DNA of 64,000 nt from Paratinospora sagittata (taxonomy: Eukaryota > Streptophyta > Magnoliopsida > Ranunculales > Menispermaceae): NCBI GenBank assembly GCA_035771175.1, contig CM069600.1, forward strand, positions 3,265,210-3,329,209, in the 5' to 3' direction. Below the pieces are notes generated by a model. It was not told the DNA's origin. It did no database searches and saw only the letters and a program-made list of their open reading frames with translations. Shown here piece by piece: positions 46,124 through 58,433 of this stretch. The position numbers were made by a program, and so were the translations under genes. Numbering within the stretch: position 1 is the stretch's first letter; every line of letters begins with the position of its first letter.

Positions 46124-47089
46124 GTTTTTTTTTTTTTTTTTCGTTCTTCAACGATCTAAAGAAGAAGAGAAAGAAAGAGAGAAAAGAGAGAAGACGAAGA
46201 CGAAGACTGAGAAAGACGAAGGATGAAGAAGATGACCAAAGAAGCTTATGATAACGGTGATCGAACAAAAGACTGAGAAAGTTTCAACAGTGGAGAGGTC
46301 GAACAGTGAGTTCAGAGAGAGGGATTTGGTCGAAGATCAGTAACAGAGGAAGATGGCAATGAAGATTAGTAACGGAGATCAGTAACAGAAGATCAACGAA
46401 GAAAGGGATTTGGAGGCGCGATTTTGCAGCACACAGAGAGAGAGGGATTTGGCCTTCTTCGCGCTGCGACAGCGACGAAGATGAAGATGGCGACAGGATT
46501 TTGGGTTTGTGGGTTTTGTTTTCTTCGTGCGTTTTTGCAGAACTAGCATAAAACGGGAACGAGAGAGAAAGAGGATGGGTGCAACTTATAACGGCGATAA
46601 TCAGGTACGAAGACGTTGAAGCAGCAGCGGCGATGGTCGAAGAAGTTGAAGCATAGCAGTGGTGATTGAAAACAGGTCTGAGCCGTCAATCAACGAAGAT
46701 GACGATGAACACTAACAGAGGCTCAGTCGCTTTGGTCTTCAGAGAGCGAACTTGTGCGATTGAAGAAGACGATCTGTAAGAATGACGAAAAAGGAGCATT
46801 GTGCGATTCGTTTCCGACGAAGGCGAAGCTGCTCCGGGCACTTCCAATGGCTGGATCACGATTTGCAGAAGACAAATCGATCCAGTTGCAGCGGCAGCAG
46901 CAGTAGCAGCACAGACGACGACGACATCGTGGTTTCCATGCTAGCGATGAAGGCAGCGACAGTGATGAATATTCCGGCAGTGACGTCAATGAAGGCCACT
47001 CAAGAGGATTCCGGCGATGAAGGCCGACAATGATGATTTCGGCGATCGAAACAGATTTTCTAGTAATAAAAACCTAGGGCTCTAATACA
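46124..47089 (-). other. copia 5' leader
   Basis: About 960 bp between the 5' LTR and gag. It is purine-rich on + with gaagaaga and gagaga runs. Frames on either strand here are short and unlike any retroelement protein. It probably holds the packaging signal; that is inferred from position. Confidence 0.55.
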
Positions 47090-47325
47090 TGTTAAAATAA
47101 TAAAAGACACAAAGATGTAACGTGGTTCGGCTTTATGACCTACATCCACGGGAGAAGAAAAAAGATATTTATTCTTGTGTAATGTCTTAATGGAGAGACT
47201 TCATATATATAGACATACAGGGCTATGTACTTATAGCTATAATTACAATTTTAGTAACTGCTATATTCCTTAAAGGAAATAAATCCTTAAAGGAAATAAA
47301 TCTGTACAGGAAACAAATCTCAACA
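47090..47325 (-). repeat. 5' LTR of the copia element
   Basis: 236 bp. Compared with the 3' LTR it has one extra 16-bp unit of the taaaggaaataaatcc type near 47270-47300. A TATA-like tract (TCTATATATATG on -) lies near 47205-47216 and would be the promoter. Confidence 0.92.
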
Positions 47326-47899
47326 CTAACAAACACAATAGAGAGAGATTTCATGGAGAGATTTGCAATTTCAACATACCTTTGATGAGATTTGGGTACA
47401 AATCTCCCTCTTGGAGCCAAATCCCTTCTTCCCTCCTTTTTTCCCTTCTTTTCCCCCCTTTTTTTCTCTTCTTTCCTCTCAAGGACATGAATGACAGGGA
47501 AAGTGATGGGAGCATGTTATAAGTTGGGATTCCATGCTCCCATGAGTCACATTCTAATCCAACTCTCCTCCCCCCATTCAACACCAATCATTCAAATATC
47601 AATTTTCATAAATTAAATGTTCTCATTTATACCACCGACCATTCAAATATCATTTATATATTGGACCAAAGTCTAAGGTTGGCAAGGAATAAAATAATTA
47701 ATGCTTTAATGAGGGAATTTAGTTGTGGCTTTCCCATAAGTCATTAATTATAAATATAGCTTGCTCTACAAGCTACGTAGATGTGGCTTCTTCTACATGC
47801 CATTAATAATAATTATTACAAGCAACAACCACATACAACATGCATATAGGCACATAGAGTTGGGGTATGGGCTAGACGGAGGAAATTTGGGACGTTACA

Positions 47900-49215
47900 G
47901 CGAGAAAGTCCAATTGGGGCGAAATCGTGAAAATTATGAATTTGTTTATATTGCCACACGAAACTTGTATTTTGGTAACAATTAGGAATTTGTTTACATA
48001 TATAAGCACATAAAAGTCACACTTGGGGCGAAAATTCCGACTTTGTTATAATATGCCATGAAAGTCCCATATGGGGGTAAAATTAATAATTTGTTTATAT
48101 AAACACATAAGAAGTCCAATTTGGGGTAAAAATCAAGAATTTTTGTATGTATGTACACGAAAGTAGTATTTGTGGCGAGAATTTTTATTTTGTTTATATA
48201 AGTAGACGAAAGTCTCATTTAGGGTAAATTGTTGGAATTTGTTTATATAATCATACGAAAGCCTATTTTAAGTAGAAATTAGGAGTTTCAATACATATGG
48301 ACACCAAAGTCACATAAAGAATTATGAATTTGTTTCTATAGCATACAAAAGTCCTATTTATTGTAGAAATGAAGGAGTTTTTTTATATACACACACGAAA
48401 GTCCCATTTAGGGAGAAAATAGAGAATTTGTGCACCTAAGCACATGAAAGCCTTCTTACAGATAGAAATTAGGAATTTTTTTTCTATAAGAACACAATAG
48501 TCTTGCCTCGGTGAAAATTATGAATCATTTCCTGTATAAGCACATAAAAGCCTATTTATGGTAAAAAACATGAATTTCTTTATATCAACACACGAAAGCT
48601 CCATTTACAGTAAAAATTTTGGAATTTGCATATCTAAGTACACGAAAGTCCATTTCAAGTAAAAATTAGAAATTTGTTTATATAAGCATACGAAAGTCCA
48701 ACTCAGAATGAAAATCATGAAGTTGTGTATGTAAGCAAACGAAAGTCAGATTTGGCATGAATATTATGAATTTATTTGTATAAGCACACGAAAATACAAT
48801 TTCGGGTAAAATTTATGAATTTCTTTTTATTTATGTACATTCATTACTCTCATTTTGTGTAAAAGTTAGGAATTTGCTTATATAAGCACACAAAAGTCCC
48901 ACTTGGGGTGAAAATTACAAGTTTCTTATATAATCACACGAAAGTCCTATTTAGGGTAAAAATTAGGAATATGTTTATACAGGCACATAAAAGTCGAATT
49001 AAACTAAAACATAGGAATTTTTTTATATAAGCACATGAAAGTCCAATTTTGAGTGAAAATCATCAACTTTTTATATAAGCGCTTGAAAGTTCAATTTGGA
49101 GTGAAAATGAGGAAGTTGTTTACGTATAAGCGCATGAAAGTCACACTTGAAGTGAAAATTCCGAATTTGTTGTTATAAGCCATGATAGGTCCCCCATTAG
49201 GGGTTGAAAATTAAT
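47900..49215. repeat. satellite-like array, block 3
   Basis: About 26 monomers of roughly 48-52 bp, AT-rich, with the recurring core atataagcacacgaaagtcc. It ends at the 15-bp LINE target site. Confidence 0.92.
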
Positions 49216-51505
49216 TTTTTTTTATTTTTTATTTTTTTAGCAGAAACAAGATATGCATTTATTAATATGTAGCGAGAACAAAGTGAACAACATCCATCGG
49301 AGCACTAGAAGTGCACCTAGATAAATATGACATCCAACAAAAATCCTTCCAAAAGACAACAAAATGAACTACAACTGAAACAGACAATTTCCCCAATCAA
49401 GAACCCAATCCAAAAGAGATGGACCATGAACTAAGGAAGAGGCATGCACTCAGGAACTTGCTGTCACACCCCCCTGGACGCGCCTAAACCTGCGGTACAC
49501 TCGATGACGGGGCACGCATTTGGAATTATCACAATGGTCATATCGGAGTACGCAGCGGAAATACAATTCAATACAAGTCTGATTTCATTTCATTCAAAAT
49601 TCATTTGTACATGACATAGTCAAGGAAACATACTCCCCAAAATCCCCAATGAATAATACAAAGGGTACAAAATGTGGGCCCCATACACCTGCACCCAGTC
49701 CACCCTAATTTCCTGTGAAAATTTGGATAACAAAGGAATGAGCTTAACGCGCTCAGTGGGTAAAATAATTCGTGAATATAACAATTAATAAAGCAAACTT
49801 CATAATTAAATATCTTAAATACACATCAAAGCATCATAATCAATCAATATGTATGTATGCATGACATCGTCTCGTAATGGTTTGATGAACGTCATCGCCT
49901 GAGTTCACGTACAGATGTCCTTCCCCAAGCGTAGCCAAGTTCTCATTGTACGTCCCTCCAGGAACGATACTCTGGATTCACGTACAGATGTTCCTCCCCA
50001 AGCGTAGCCGGGTTCTCATTGTACGTCCCTCTCCAGAGAAATATAATGAATAGCGAGCAATGCTCCTAACTATTCTATGAATCATAAACCACATACGTCC
50101 CTAGGTGGTGATATGTATGATGCCAATGCATGAACTGATCTAGTCTACTGGTCTGATCTTTACTTGACATTTAGACTGACTTTGGCAACGTCTGGTGATC
50201 CTTATCAGGGTTGGTATCACGACGTGCAAGGTTTAGACATTCAGTATTACTTGTATAAGCTGATAGCTTTCAATAAGGCCAACTATATCAGTCTCTAGTT
50301 AAGAGGTGAGACATAAGGTCTGCTTAAATACCAATCGCCTTGAGCAGCACGCTGCCTCCCGTTCACTATTTAAAGTTACTGAGGACAAGACTGAGTCTAG
50401 TTGAGCTAGATTGACCACTAATCCGGCATTACAACAATATAATACATGAATTCCAAATATACAGGCATAAGTGTGACAGTATAAACATTATATAATATAA
50501 TGCAGTGTAAATGAACAATAGACATAATAATAAATGAATTTAAACTTTAATAAAAGTTATAAGACACGCAAACTTATGTTTCGTTCCCCACCTTCAGATA
50601 AGAACTTCTTCTTTCAGATCTGGCGCTTTCCTCCGGACAGAACTGCGTTGCACCGCACAGAGAGTCTCAAAAGACTAAAACTCCAAATGAGTGAGAAAGA
50701 GGAGAAAAAATCACAAGAGAAAGTGATTTGGTGTGAGAAATGAGGAGGAGGGGGCTTGCTTTATATAGAGATTTTTGGAGCCAGAACGTTCGGGCATTTA
50801 TGCCCAAACGATTTTTTTTTTTTTTTTTGTGAAATCCTAGGGTATTACACTTGCCACAAACCGAATATCCTCCCATCACTTATTTAGCTCGTTACCCCTA
50901 TCATTGAATATTCTATTATTTCTTTCAAGCCAACTATGCCAAAGGGTCGCGAAAGAAGCTACTAAAACGCTCTTTTGCCACACTAGAGGTAACATAATTA
51001 TGAGCCAAATTCATGCAATCCTCAAGAGTAGCTGGGGGAAAAATTCCCCCCCCCCCTCGAAATACTAAACCACTTCTTCCATAACTCTGTCGCCATAGGA
51101 CACTGCAAGAAGAGGTGATCCACATTTTCTTCCGCCTGAAAGCACATTACACAACACTGTGGAGGCAAGTACATATTAGGGAGGCGTCTTTGTAATAAAT
51201 CCATAGTATTTATCTTCCTATGGGCCAATAACCAACCAAACACCTTAACTTTAGATGGAATATGTGTTTTCCAAATGGTTGATGCTAATGGAAAAGATTG
51301 GTGTGGATGGTTAGGTGGTGATTGCAATGCTTCAACAAATGACTTGCAAGAGAAGACACCGTTAGGCTCTAGCGACCATTTAAGTCTATCTGGGTTATCC
51401 GATACTTGAATAGATTCTAAGATAGTTATAAGATTCGTTGCTTCCTCTTGCTCCTTTGAGGTTAAGGATCTAGGGAAATGGAGATTCCATGAAAACCTAT
51501 GGAGT
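49216..51505 (-). mobile_element. 5'-truncated L1-type LINE holding a solo LTR
   Basis: Perfect 15-bp target duplication GGGTTGAAAATTAAT at 49201-49215 and 51506-51520, both in satellite DNA. The poly(A) tail is the T-rich tract at 49216-49239. Removing the solo LTR (49462-50849 plus 5 bp) leaves about 897 bp. The - strand frame has [20 protein letters not shown] and the zinc ligands CCVMCFQAEENVDHLFLQC, the L1 zinc-binding domain. It is a clean example of target-primed insertion into the array. Confidence 0.93.
49462..50849 (-). repeat. 1388-bp solo LTR nested in the LINE
   Basis: Ends TGTCACACCCCCC and GGGTATTACA, with duplication CTTGC at 49457-49461 and 50850-50854. On the - strand it starts TGTAATACCC. 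A TATA box (CTCTATATAAAGCAAG) sits near 50756-50771, as expected for U3. A short + strand frame at 50534-50743 lies inside the LTR and is probably not a gene. No retroelement coding is present. Confidence 0.9.
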
Positions 51506-54500
51506 GGGTTGAAAATTAATGATTTGTTTATATAAACACACACGAAGTCTAGTTTGGGGTAAAACGTAGGAATTTTTGTATATAAGTACATAAAAGTCGT
51601 ATTTGGGGTGAGAATTATGATTTTTGTTATATAAGAACACGAAAGTCTTAGGGTAAATTATTGGAATTTCTTTATATAATCATAGGAAAGCCTATTTCAA
51701 GTAGAACTTAGAAGTTTTTATACATATGCACACAAAAGTCACATATTAGTGTAAGAATTATGAATTTGTTTCTATAGCACACGAAAGTTCCATTTATTGT
51801 AGAAATTAGGAAGGTTTTTTATATACGTACATGAAAGTCTCATTTAGGCAGAAAATAAGGAATTTGTGTACACAAGCACATGAAAGCCCTCTTCCAGGTA
51901 GAAATTAGGAATTTTTATCTATAAGAACACAATACTTCAATTTAAGGTAAAAATTTGGAACTTTTTTATATAAGCACACAAAAGTCCTGCCTGGGTGAAA
52001 ATTATGATTTATCTCTTATATAAGGATATGAAAGCCCATTTACGGTAAAAATCATGAATTTCTTTATATCAACACACAAAAGTTTCATTTACAGCAAAAA
52101 ATAGGAATTTGTGTATCTAAGCACACGAAAGTTCCGTTTCAAGTAGAAATTAAGAATTTGTTTATATAATAAGTACATGAAAGTCCAGTTCGAAATGAAA
52201 ACCATGAAATTGTGTGTATAAGCACACGAAAGTCAGATTTGGCGTGAATATATGAATTTATTTATATAAGCACGCGAAAGTCCCATTTGGGTTTAAATTG
52301 GAAATTCTTTATATATGTATAGTTGTATACAATACTCTCAAAGTTCCACTTAGGGTGAAAATTATAAGTTTCTTGTATAAGCACACGAAAGTCCTATTCA
52401 AGGTAAAAATTAGGAAACGTTTAGACAAGCACTTGAAAGTCCAATTAGGCTAAAACATAGGAATTAATGTATATAAGCACATGAAAGTCTAATTTCAGGT
52501 GAAAATCATCAACTTTTTTAATATAAGTGCTTGAAATTCTTTTTTGGGGGTGAAAATTATGAATTTGATTATAAAGCTACACGAAATTCATATTTTGGTA
52601 ACAATTAGAAATTTGTTTACATAAGCACACAAAAGTCCCGCTATGGTGAAGATTATGAATTATTTCTTATATAAGCACATGAAAGCCCATTTACGGTAAA
52701 AATCATGACTTTCTAATATCAACACACGAAAGTTCCATTTACAGTGAAATTATGAATTTGTGTATCTATTGCACATGAAAGTCCCATTACAAGTAGAAAT
52801 TAGGAATTTGTTTAGCACACAAAAGTATAGTTGTGGTTGAAAATCATGAAGTTGTGTATATAAGCACATGAAAGCACAATTTTGGGTGAAATTTATGAAT
52901 TTCTTTATATATGTACACGATATTCCAATTTTGGGTAAAAATTAGAAATTCGCTTATATAAAGCACACAAAAGTTTCCTTTGGGGTGAAAAATATAAATT
53001 TCTTAAATAAAGCACACGAAAGTCCTATTTAGGGTAATAATTAGAAATACATTTATACAAGCACATGAAAGCCTAATTTGGCTAAAAATTAGGAATTTGT
53101 GTATGTTAGCAAATGAAAGCCCTAGTTGGGGTGAACATCATGAAGTTATTTATATAAACACATAAAGGTCCAATTGAGAGAAAATTACGAACTTGAGTAT
53201 ATAAGCACACGATAGTCCTATTCAGGGTGAAAATTAAGAATTTTTTTTATATAACCTCACGTATGTCCCACATGTCGTGAAAATTATGAATTTTTTATAT
53301 ATGTCACATGAAAGGTACTTTTAGGGTAAAAATTAGAAATGCATTTATATACGAACACGAAACTCCCACATGTTGTGAAAATTATGAATTTCTTATATAT
53401 AAAGAAATTTATGAATTTCTTAAATTTCTTTATATACGTACAAGGTAGTCCTATTTTTGGTAAAAATTAGGAATTTGCTTATATTAGCACACGAAAGTCC
53501 CACTTGGGAGTGAAAAATATAGATTTCTTATATAAGCACACGAAAATCTTATTTAGGGTAATAATTAGAAAAATGTTTCTACAAGCACATGAAAGCCCAA
53601 TTAGGCTAAAAATCGGGAACTTGTGTATATAAGCACATGAAAGTCCTAGTTGGAATGAAAATCATGAATTTATTTATATAAATGCATAAAACTCCGATTC
53701 GGAAAGCACATGACAGTCCCATTTAGGGAAAAATTAAGAATGTTTTTTATATAAGCTCACGTAAGTCCCACATGGGGTGAAAATTGTGAATTTCCTATAT
53801 AAGTCTCGCGAAAGTCCCTTTTAAGCTAAAAATTGGGAATCCCTTTATAAAACCACACAAAACTCCCATTTGAGGTAAAAATTTACAAATTTATGTGTAC
53901 AACCACACAAAAATACAATTTTGGGCAAATTTATGAATTTTTTTATATATGTGTACACGGTAGTCCAATTTTGGGTAAAAAATAGGAATTTGCTTATATA
54001 AGCACACGAAAGTCCTATTTTGAGTAATAATTAGAAAAACGTTTCTACAAGCACATACAAGCCCAATTAGGCTAAAAATCACGAATTTATGTATCTAAGC
54101 ATATGAAAGTTCTAGTTGGGGTGAAAATCATGAAGTTTTTTATATAAACACATAAAACTCCGATTGGGAGAAAATTACAAAATTGTGTATTTATGCACAC
54201 GATAGTCCCATTTAGAGTGAAAATTAAAAGTGTTTTTTTTATATAAGATCACGTATGTCCCACACAGGGGTGAAAATTGTGAATTTCTTATATAACTCAC
54301 GTGAAAGTCCCTTTTACGATTGCAATTAGGAATTCCTTTATATAACCACACGAAACTCCAATTTTGTGTAAAAATTGACGCCTTCACAAAATGACTTTAT
54401 GTGCATAAGCATACGAAAATACAATTTTGGGTAAAATTTATGAATTTCTTTATATATGTACACGGTAGTCCCATTTTGGGTAAAAATTAGGATTTTTCTT

Positions 54501-55440
54501 ATATAAGCACATGAATGTCCCACTTGGGGGTGAAAAATATAGATTTCTTATATAAGCACACGAAAGTCCTATTTGGGGTAATAATTAGAAAAACTTTTCT
54601 ACAAGCACACGAAAGACCAATTAGACCAAAAATCAGGAATTGTGTACATAAGCACATGAAAGTCCCAGTTGGGGTGAAAATCATGAAGTTATTTATATAA
54701 ACACATAAAACTTTGATTGGGAAAAAATTACTAAATTATGTATTTCACATGATAGTCCCATTTAGGGTGAAAATTAAGAATTTTATTATATACGCTCAAG
54801 TAAGTCCCACGTGAGGTGAAAATTGTGAATTTCATATATAAGTCACACGAAAGTCCCTTTTAGGCTAAAAATTAGAAATTTCTTTGTATAAGCACACAAA
54901 ACTCCCATTTGAGGTAAAGATTTACGGATTTATGTGTATAAGCACACGAAAATACAATTTTGGGTAAAATTTATGAATTTCTTTATATATGTACATGGTA
55001 GTCCCATTTTGGCTAAAAAATAGTAATTTGTTTATATAAGTACACGAAAGTCCTATTTATAATAATAATTTTGAATACGTTTCTAAACGCACATGGAAGC
55101 CAATCAGGCTAAAAATCAAGAACTTGTGTATATAAGCACACGAAAGTCCTAGTTGGAGTGAAAATCATGAACATATTTGTAGAAACACATAAAATTCCAA
55201 TTGGAAAAGAATTACGAAATTGTGTATATAAGCACATGACAGTCCCATTTAGGATGAAAATTAAGATTTTTTTTTTTTTTTTTATATAAGCTCACGTAAG
55301 TCCCACATAGGGTGAAAATTGAGAATTTTTTATATAAGTCACACGAAAGTCCTTTTTACGCTAAAAATTAGGAATTCCTTTATACGAGCACACAAAACTC
55401 CCATTCGAGGTAAAAATTTATAAATTTATATATGTACATT
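51506..55440. repeat. satellite-like array, block 4
   Basis: About 80 monomers. From about 53000 a fixed order of monomer variants recurs (for example a variant with tacaagcacatgaaagccca at 53060, 53580, 54048, 54600 and 55080), giving higher-order units of about 470-550 bp. Variant signatures include gctaaaaatcaggaac, ataaacacataaaactccga and ataagctcacgtaagtccca. Confidence 0.92.
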
Positions 55441-55794
55441 ACTGTCTTCGTTCTCACTAATTCTGAAGGCATCATAGGATTCCTCTGGCTTTGTCAACTT
55501 TGTTTCTTTTACTTGCTTTGTGTCTTCATGACTAACTTTTAGGTTATCCCATTTCTCCTTGGCAGTGTCGCAAACACTGGGTCTGTTGAATTAATTAATC
55601 GAAAGACAACAAAAAATCATGTTTATGATATCTTGTCATTTAATTACTCTAACTTCTTTTCTCCGGGTAGCCATACTTTCTTTGCCTTCGGCACAATTAC
55701 ACCATTTTCAACCTTTGTGGGTGCAAAATAGCCATTTCTTACAATATCCCAAACATCAGAGTCATGGGACATCAGAGTCATGTCCCAATTTGGG
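55441..55794 (-). pseudogene. copia gag fragment inserted in satellite
   Basis: The - strand reads SHDSDVWDIVRNGYFAPTKV at the right, then after stops CDTAKEKWDNLKVSHEDTKQ and KLTKPEESYDAF. These are pieces of a UBN2-type copia gag in the right order. They are separate from the full copia element (different wording). There are no LTRs; a small fragment with stops and at least one frameshift. Confidence 0.7.
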
Positions 55795-56057
55795 TAAAAA
55801 TTAGGAATTTGTTTATATAAGCACACAAAACTCCCACTTGGCAGTGAAACATATAATCTTCTTATATAAGTACACGATAATCCTGTTTAGGGTAATAATT
55901 TGGAATACGTTTCTTCAAGCACATGAAAGCCCAATTAGGCATGTGCATATAAGCACATGAAAGTCCTAGTTAGTGTGAAAATCATGAAGTTATTTACATT
56001 AATAAATAAAACTCTGATTTGGAGAAAATTACGAAATTGTGTTGATAAGTACACGAT
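55795..56057. repeat. satellite-like array, block 5
   Basis: Five monomers between the gag fragment and the next LTR, continuing the higher-order variant order. Confidence 0.85.
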
Positions 56058-58433
56058 TGTTAGGACCCCCTTCACAAGCCCTTAGGGCATCATGACCGAC
56101 ACATGAATCTAACCATCCAATCCACCATAGGACCATTAGATCCCTGTTAAGCCTCAACCAGACTTCGGCAGAGTCTCCTTTGTAAACATACCATCTAACA
56201 TATCTCCAACACCTGATAAACATTTCCACAACGTATACAATCCACATCTTTCTTGATTCTAAATTTAAACAACATCTATTAACATCCATCCACCCCAAGC
56301 TCATAACATATAACGTCCATTTACTTAGTTTCATGTGTGGGGTGTTATATACATATATTTACATAACCAAAATATCAAAATACGTATATACATCCATGTT
56401 ATCAAACCTACATTGAAATTTGTCTTCTAGCAAGGACACTAATCCCTCACTCCTGTGCTATTCTCTTGCCCTTGTCAACAACTGAAGGACCTGAAAAATG
56501 GGAATAGAGTGAGCCAACGGTGCCCAGTGAATAGAATTCAAGAATACCATCAGTCATTCATCTAAACATCCCATGGATGCATGCTCAATGCTATGTACGA
56601 AACAATGCAAAACAACACATACATCATATACAATGTATAATAAATGCAGTTTCAAAATCTATGCCCCTTATTCACCTTTCTTCAAGCAAATGTGACAAGT
56701 GTCCCAAGGTCATATTATGCATATAACCAATTTTAAGACACTTTCAAGTTGATCTCTCGACCTGAGGTCATGTAACATCTGATAATTTAACTTGAATACT
56801 TCTGTCAGTGGCAGTGAATAATAGAGTCCATTCAATGGTCCAACGTAAGTTATCCATGACTTTGTTAAAAGTCTAGCCCGATCTCCCCAAAGGCATAGAC
56901 TCAATACTGATCACAGAAAACCCCGCAGTGGAACAATAAATGATGACTTACATTCAACCAACAGACGACATGCTAAAGCCCTCCTTAAATTCATGATTAG
57001 CAAATTTATTGGAATAAGTGGTTCGATTATGTCCTTGTAGGAAATTCTCACAACCTACATGGGGATGTTCAAAGATCCACTTTCTGACGATAAATCAAAC
57101 TAACAAGAATTAAAGAGTTTTTCCCCCAATTCATCACACCATGAAATTCTCAATGAAACATACATGAACAAGTAATCAATATAAGTAGGACGATACAATT
57201 GAATAATATAATTGAAACTCTACTCACAACAATTGCCAGAAATAATTTTCCACCCCACCAATCGCACTAGATTCGTCTACTAGAACATTTAATTCATATT
57301 AATACCCATTCATATTCATATTAAAGTCGTATTAATGGGTATTCTTTCCATTTATATCAATTTTTAACTTTCCCATGCATCCAACTAATTCCCATAGTTC
57401 TATTCCTATCTAAAAATCATGCAAGGGCGTCCCAAATATTTTACCCCGACCCTCATGATTATCCTTAATGCAATGGATAGTAAAAACAGACCTTTCAACT
57501 ACATTTCCACTAATATCCAAGTCTACAGTCACTACCGAATTCATTCAGACATATACTAAACATATCAATCGATATCCAAAAATTATAATTTTAGTATCGA
57601 AACGTCCGAAATTGATCCATCTACGATTCTATGGTCTCAAACCATCTTTTCAATGGGGTTTGACTTGGTTCCAAAGGCCTCTAGGGTCAAATTTAGCTTC
57701 CGGCAGCTGTATTGACGCCAATATTACACATGAACATAAAGAAACTACATATTCGGGATCTACGCTTCTATAGGAGCGATAATATATAATTTTTACATGT
57801 TTTCACTCAAAGTGGATCAAAATCCCATTTTTGAAACACCACAAAACACCTCCTATAGCATAAATTATATCGGTAAAATCGTTACACGTAGCTTAAAGAT
57901 CAAATTTGTAACGAAATGGAGCGAAAATAGCTTATCGGAACCTGATTTTCCTTTCGTTCTTTGTTCTTTGTTCTTTGTTCTCTGTACATTATCTTCTTCT
58001 TCCTTAATTCTTTCTTCTTTTAATAGTTTAAACACGCCAGAGAGAGAATGCAAATTTGTTTCCTTCCGTCACGTCATCTTGAGAAGATGAGCATTAATTA
58101 ACATGATTCCATGATACCATCTTTATTTAATAAAACAACTCCCATACTTAACTTTAATTTCATATCATTTAAGAACCAACTTTCTCAATTAATCATTAGA
58201 TTTATTTAATTTACATAATTCATTGAATCATACACCTCCAATTATACCATTTTTATAATCCCACTCACATAAATTACGTATTTAGCGTATATTCTCATAC
58301 ACACATACATTTGACTCCTACGCATATATACATGTATTATATACTTCAGTATACATATAAGTCAACGTAGGTGTTTAATTAGGCGTATACAAATTTTGAG
58401 GTATTAGCTTTTATAAAAATGAGGGTCGTTACA
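56058..58433 (-). repeat. 2.4-kb solo LTR (gypsy type)
   Basis: Ends TGTTAGGACCCCC and GGGTCGTTACA, starting TGTAACGACCC on the - strand. CGAT flanks both sides (56054-56057 and 58434-58437). A fifth matching base is not clear, so the duplication is 4-5 bp. It sits in satellite. The part near 57550-58433 matches the LTR piece inside the chromovirus at 21714-22618. Short frames inside match no protein I know. Confidence 0.8.

Larger units (their letters stand above)
41544..47325 (-). mobile_element. Ty1/copia retrotransposon with both LTRs
   Basis: 5782 bp, with 5-bp duplication CTAAC at 41539-41543 and 47326-47330. LTRs are 41544-41763 and 47090-47325. The primer-site region next to the 5' LTR reads TGTATTAGAGCCC, a changed form of TGGTATCAGAGCC. 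A purine tract TTGAGGGGGAG precedes the 3' LTR. The internal order is gag, protease, integrase, RT, RNase H, which defines copia. It is nearly full length but pol is broken by several stops and frameshifts. Confidence 0.95.
39891..47899 (-). mobile_element. solo LTR of about 2.2 kb (gypsy type), split by a copia element
   Basis: The ends are TGTGGTGGCCCCC on the left and GGGACGTTACA on the right, so the LTR starts TGTAACGTCCC on the - strand. The 5-bp duplication GCGAG lies at 39886-39890 and 47900-47904, in satellite DNA. After removing the copia element (41544-47325 plus its 5-bp duplication) about 2222 bp remain. No gypsy gag or pol is present, so this is a solo LTR left by LTR-LTR recombination. 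A TGTAAC start and this length are common in plant gypsy LTRs. Confidence 0.8.

Noticed and set aside
46782..47033. 83-codon + strand frame in the copia leader
   Set aside because: It lies antisense in untranslated leader sequence and has no recognisable domain.
57468..58090. Two + strand frames of about 100 codons
   Set aside because: They lie inside the 2.4-kb LTR, on the strand opposite to its transcription, with no motif.
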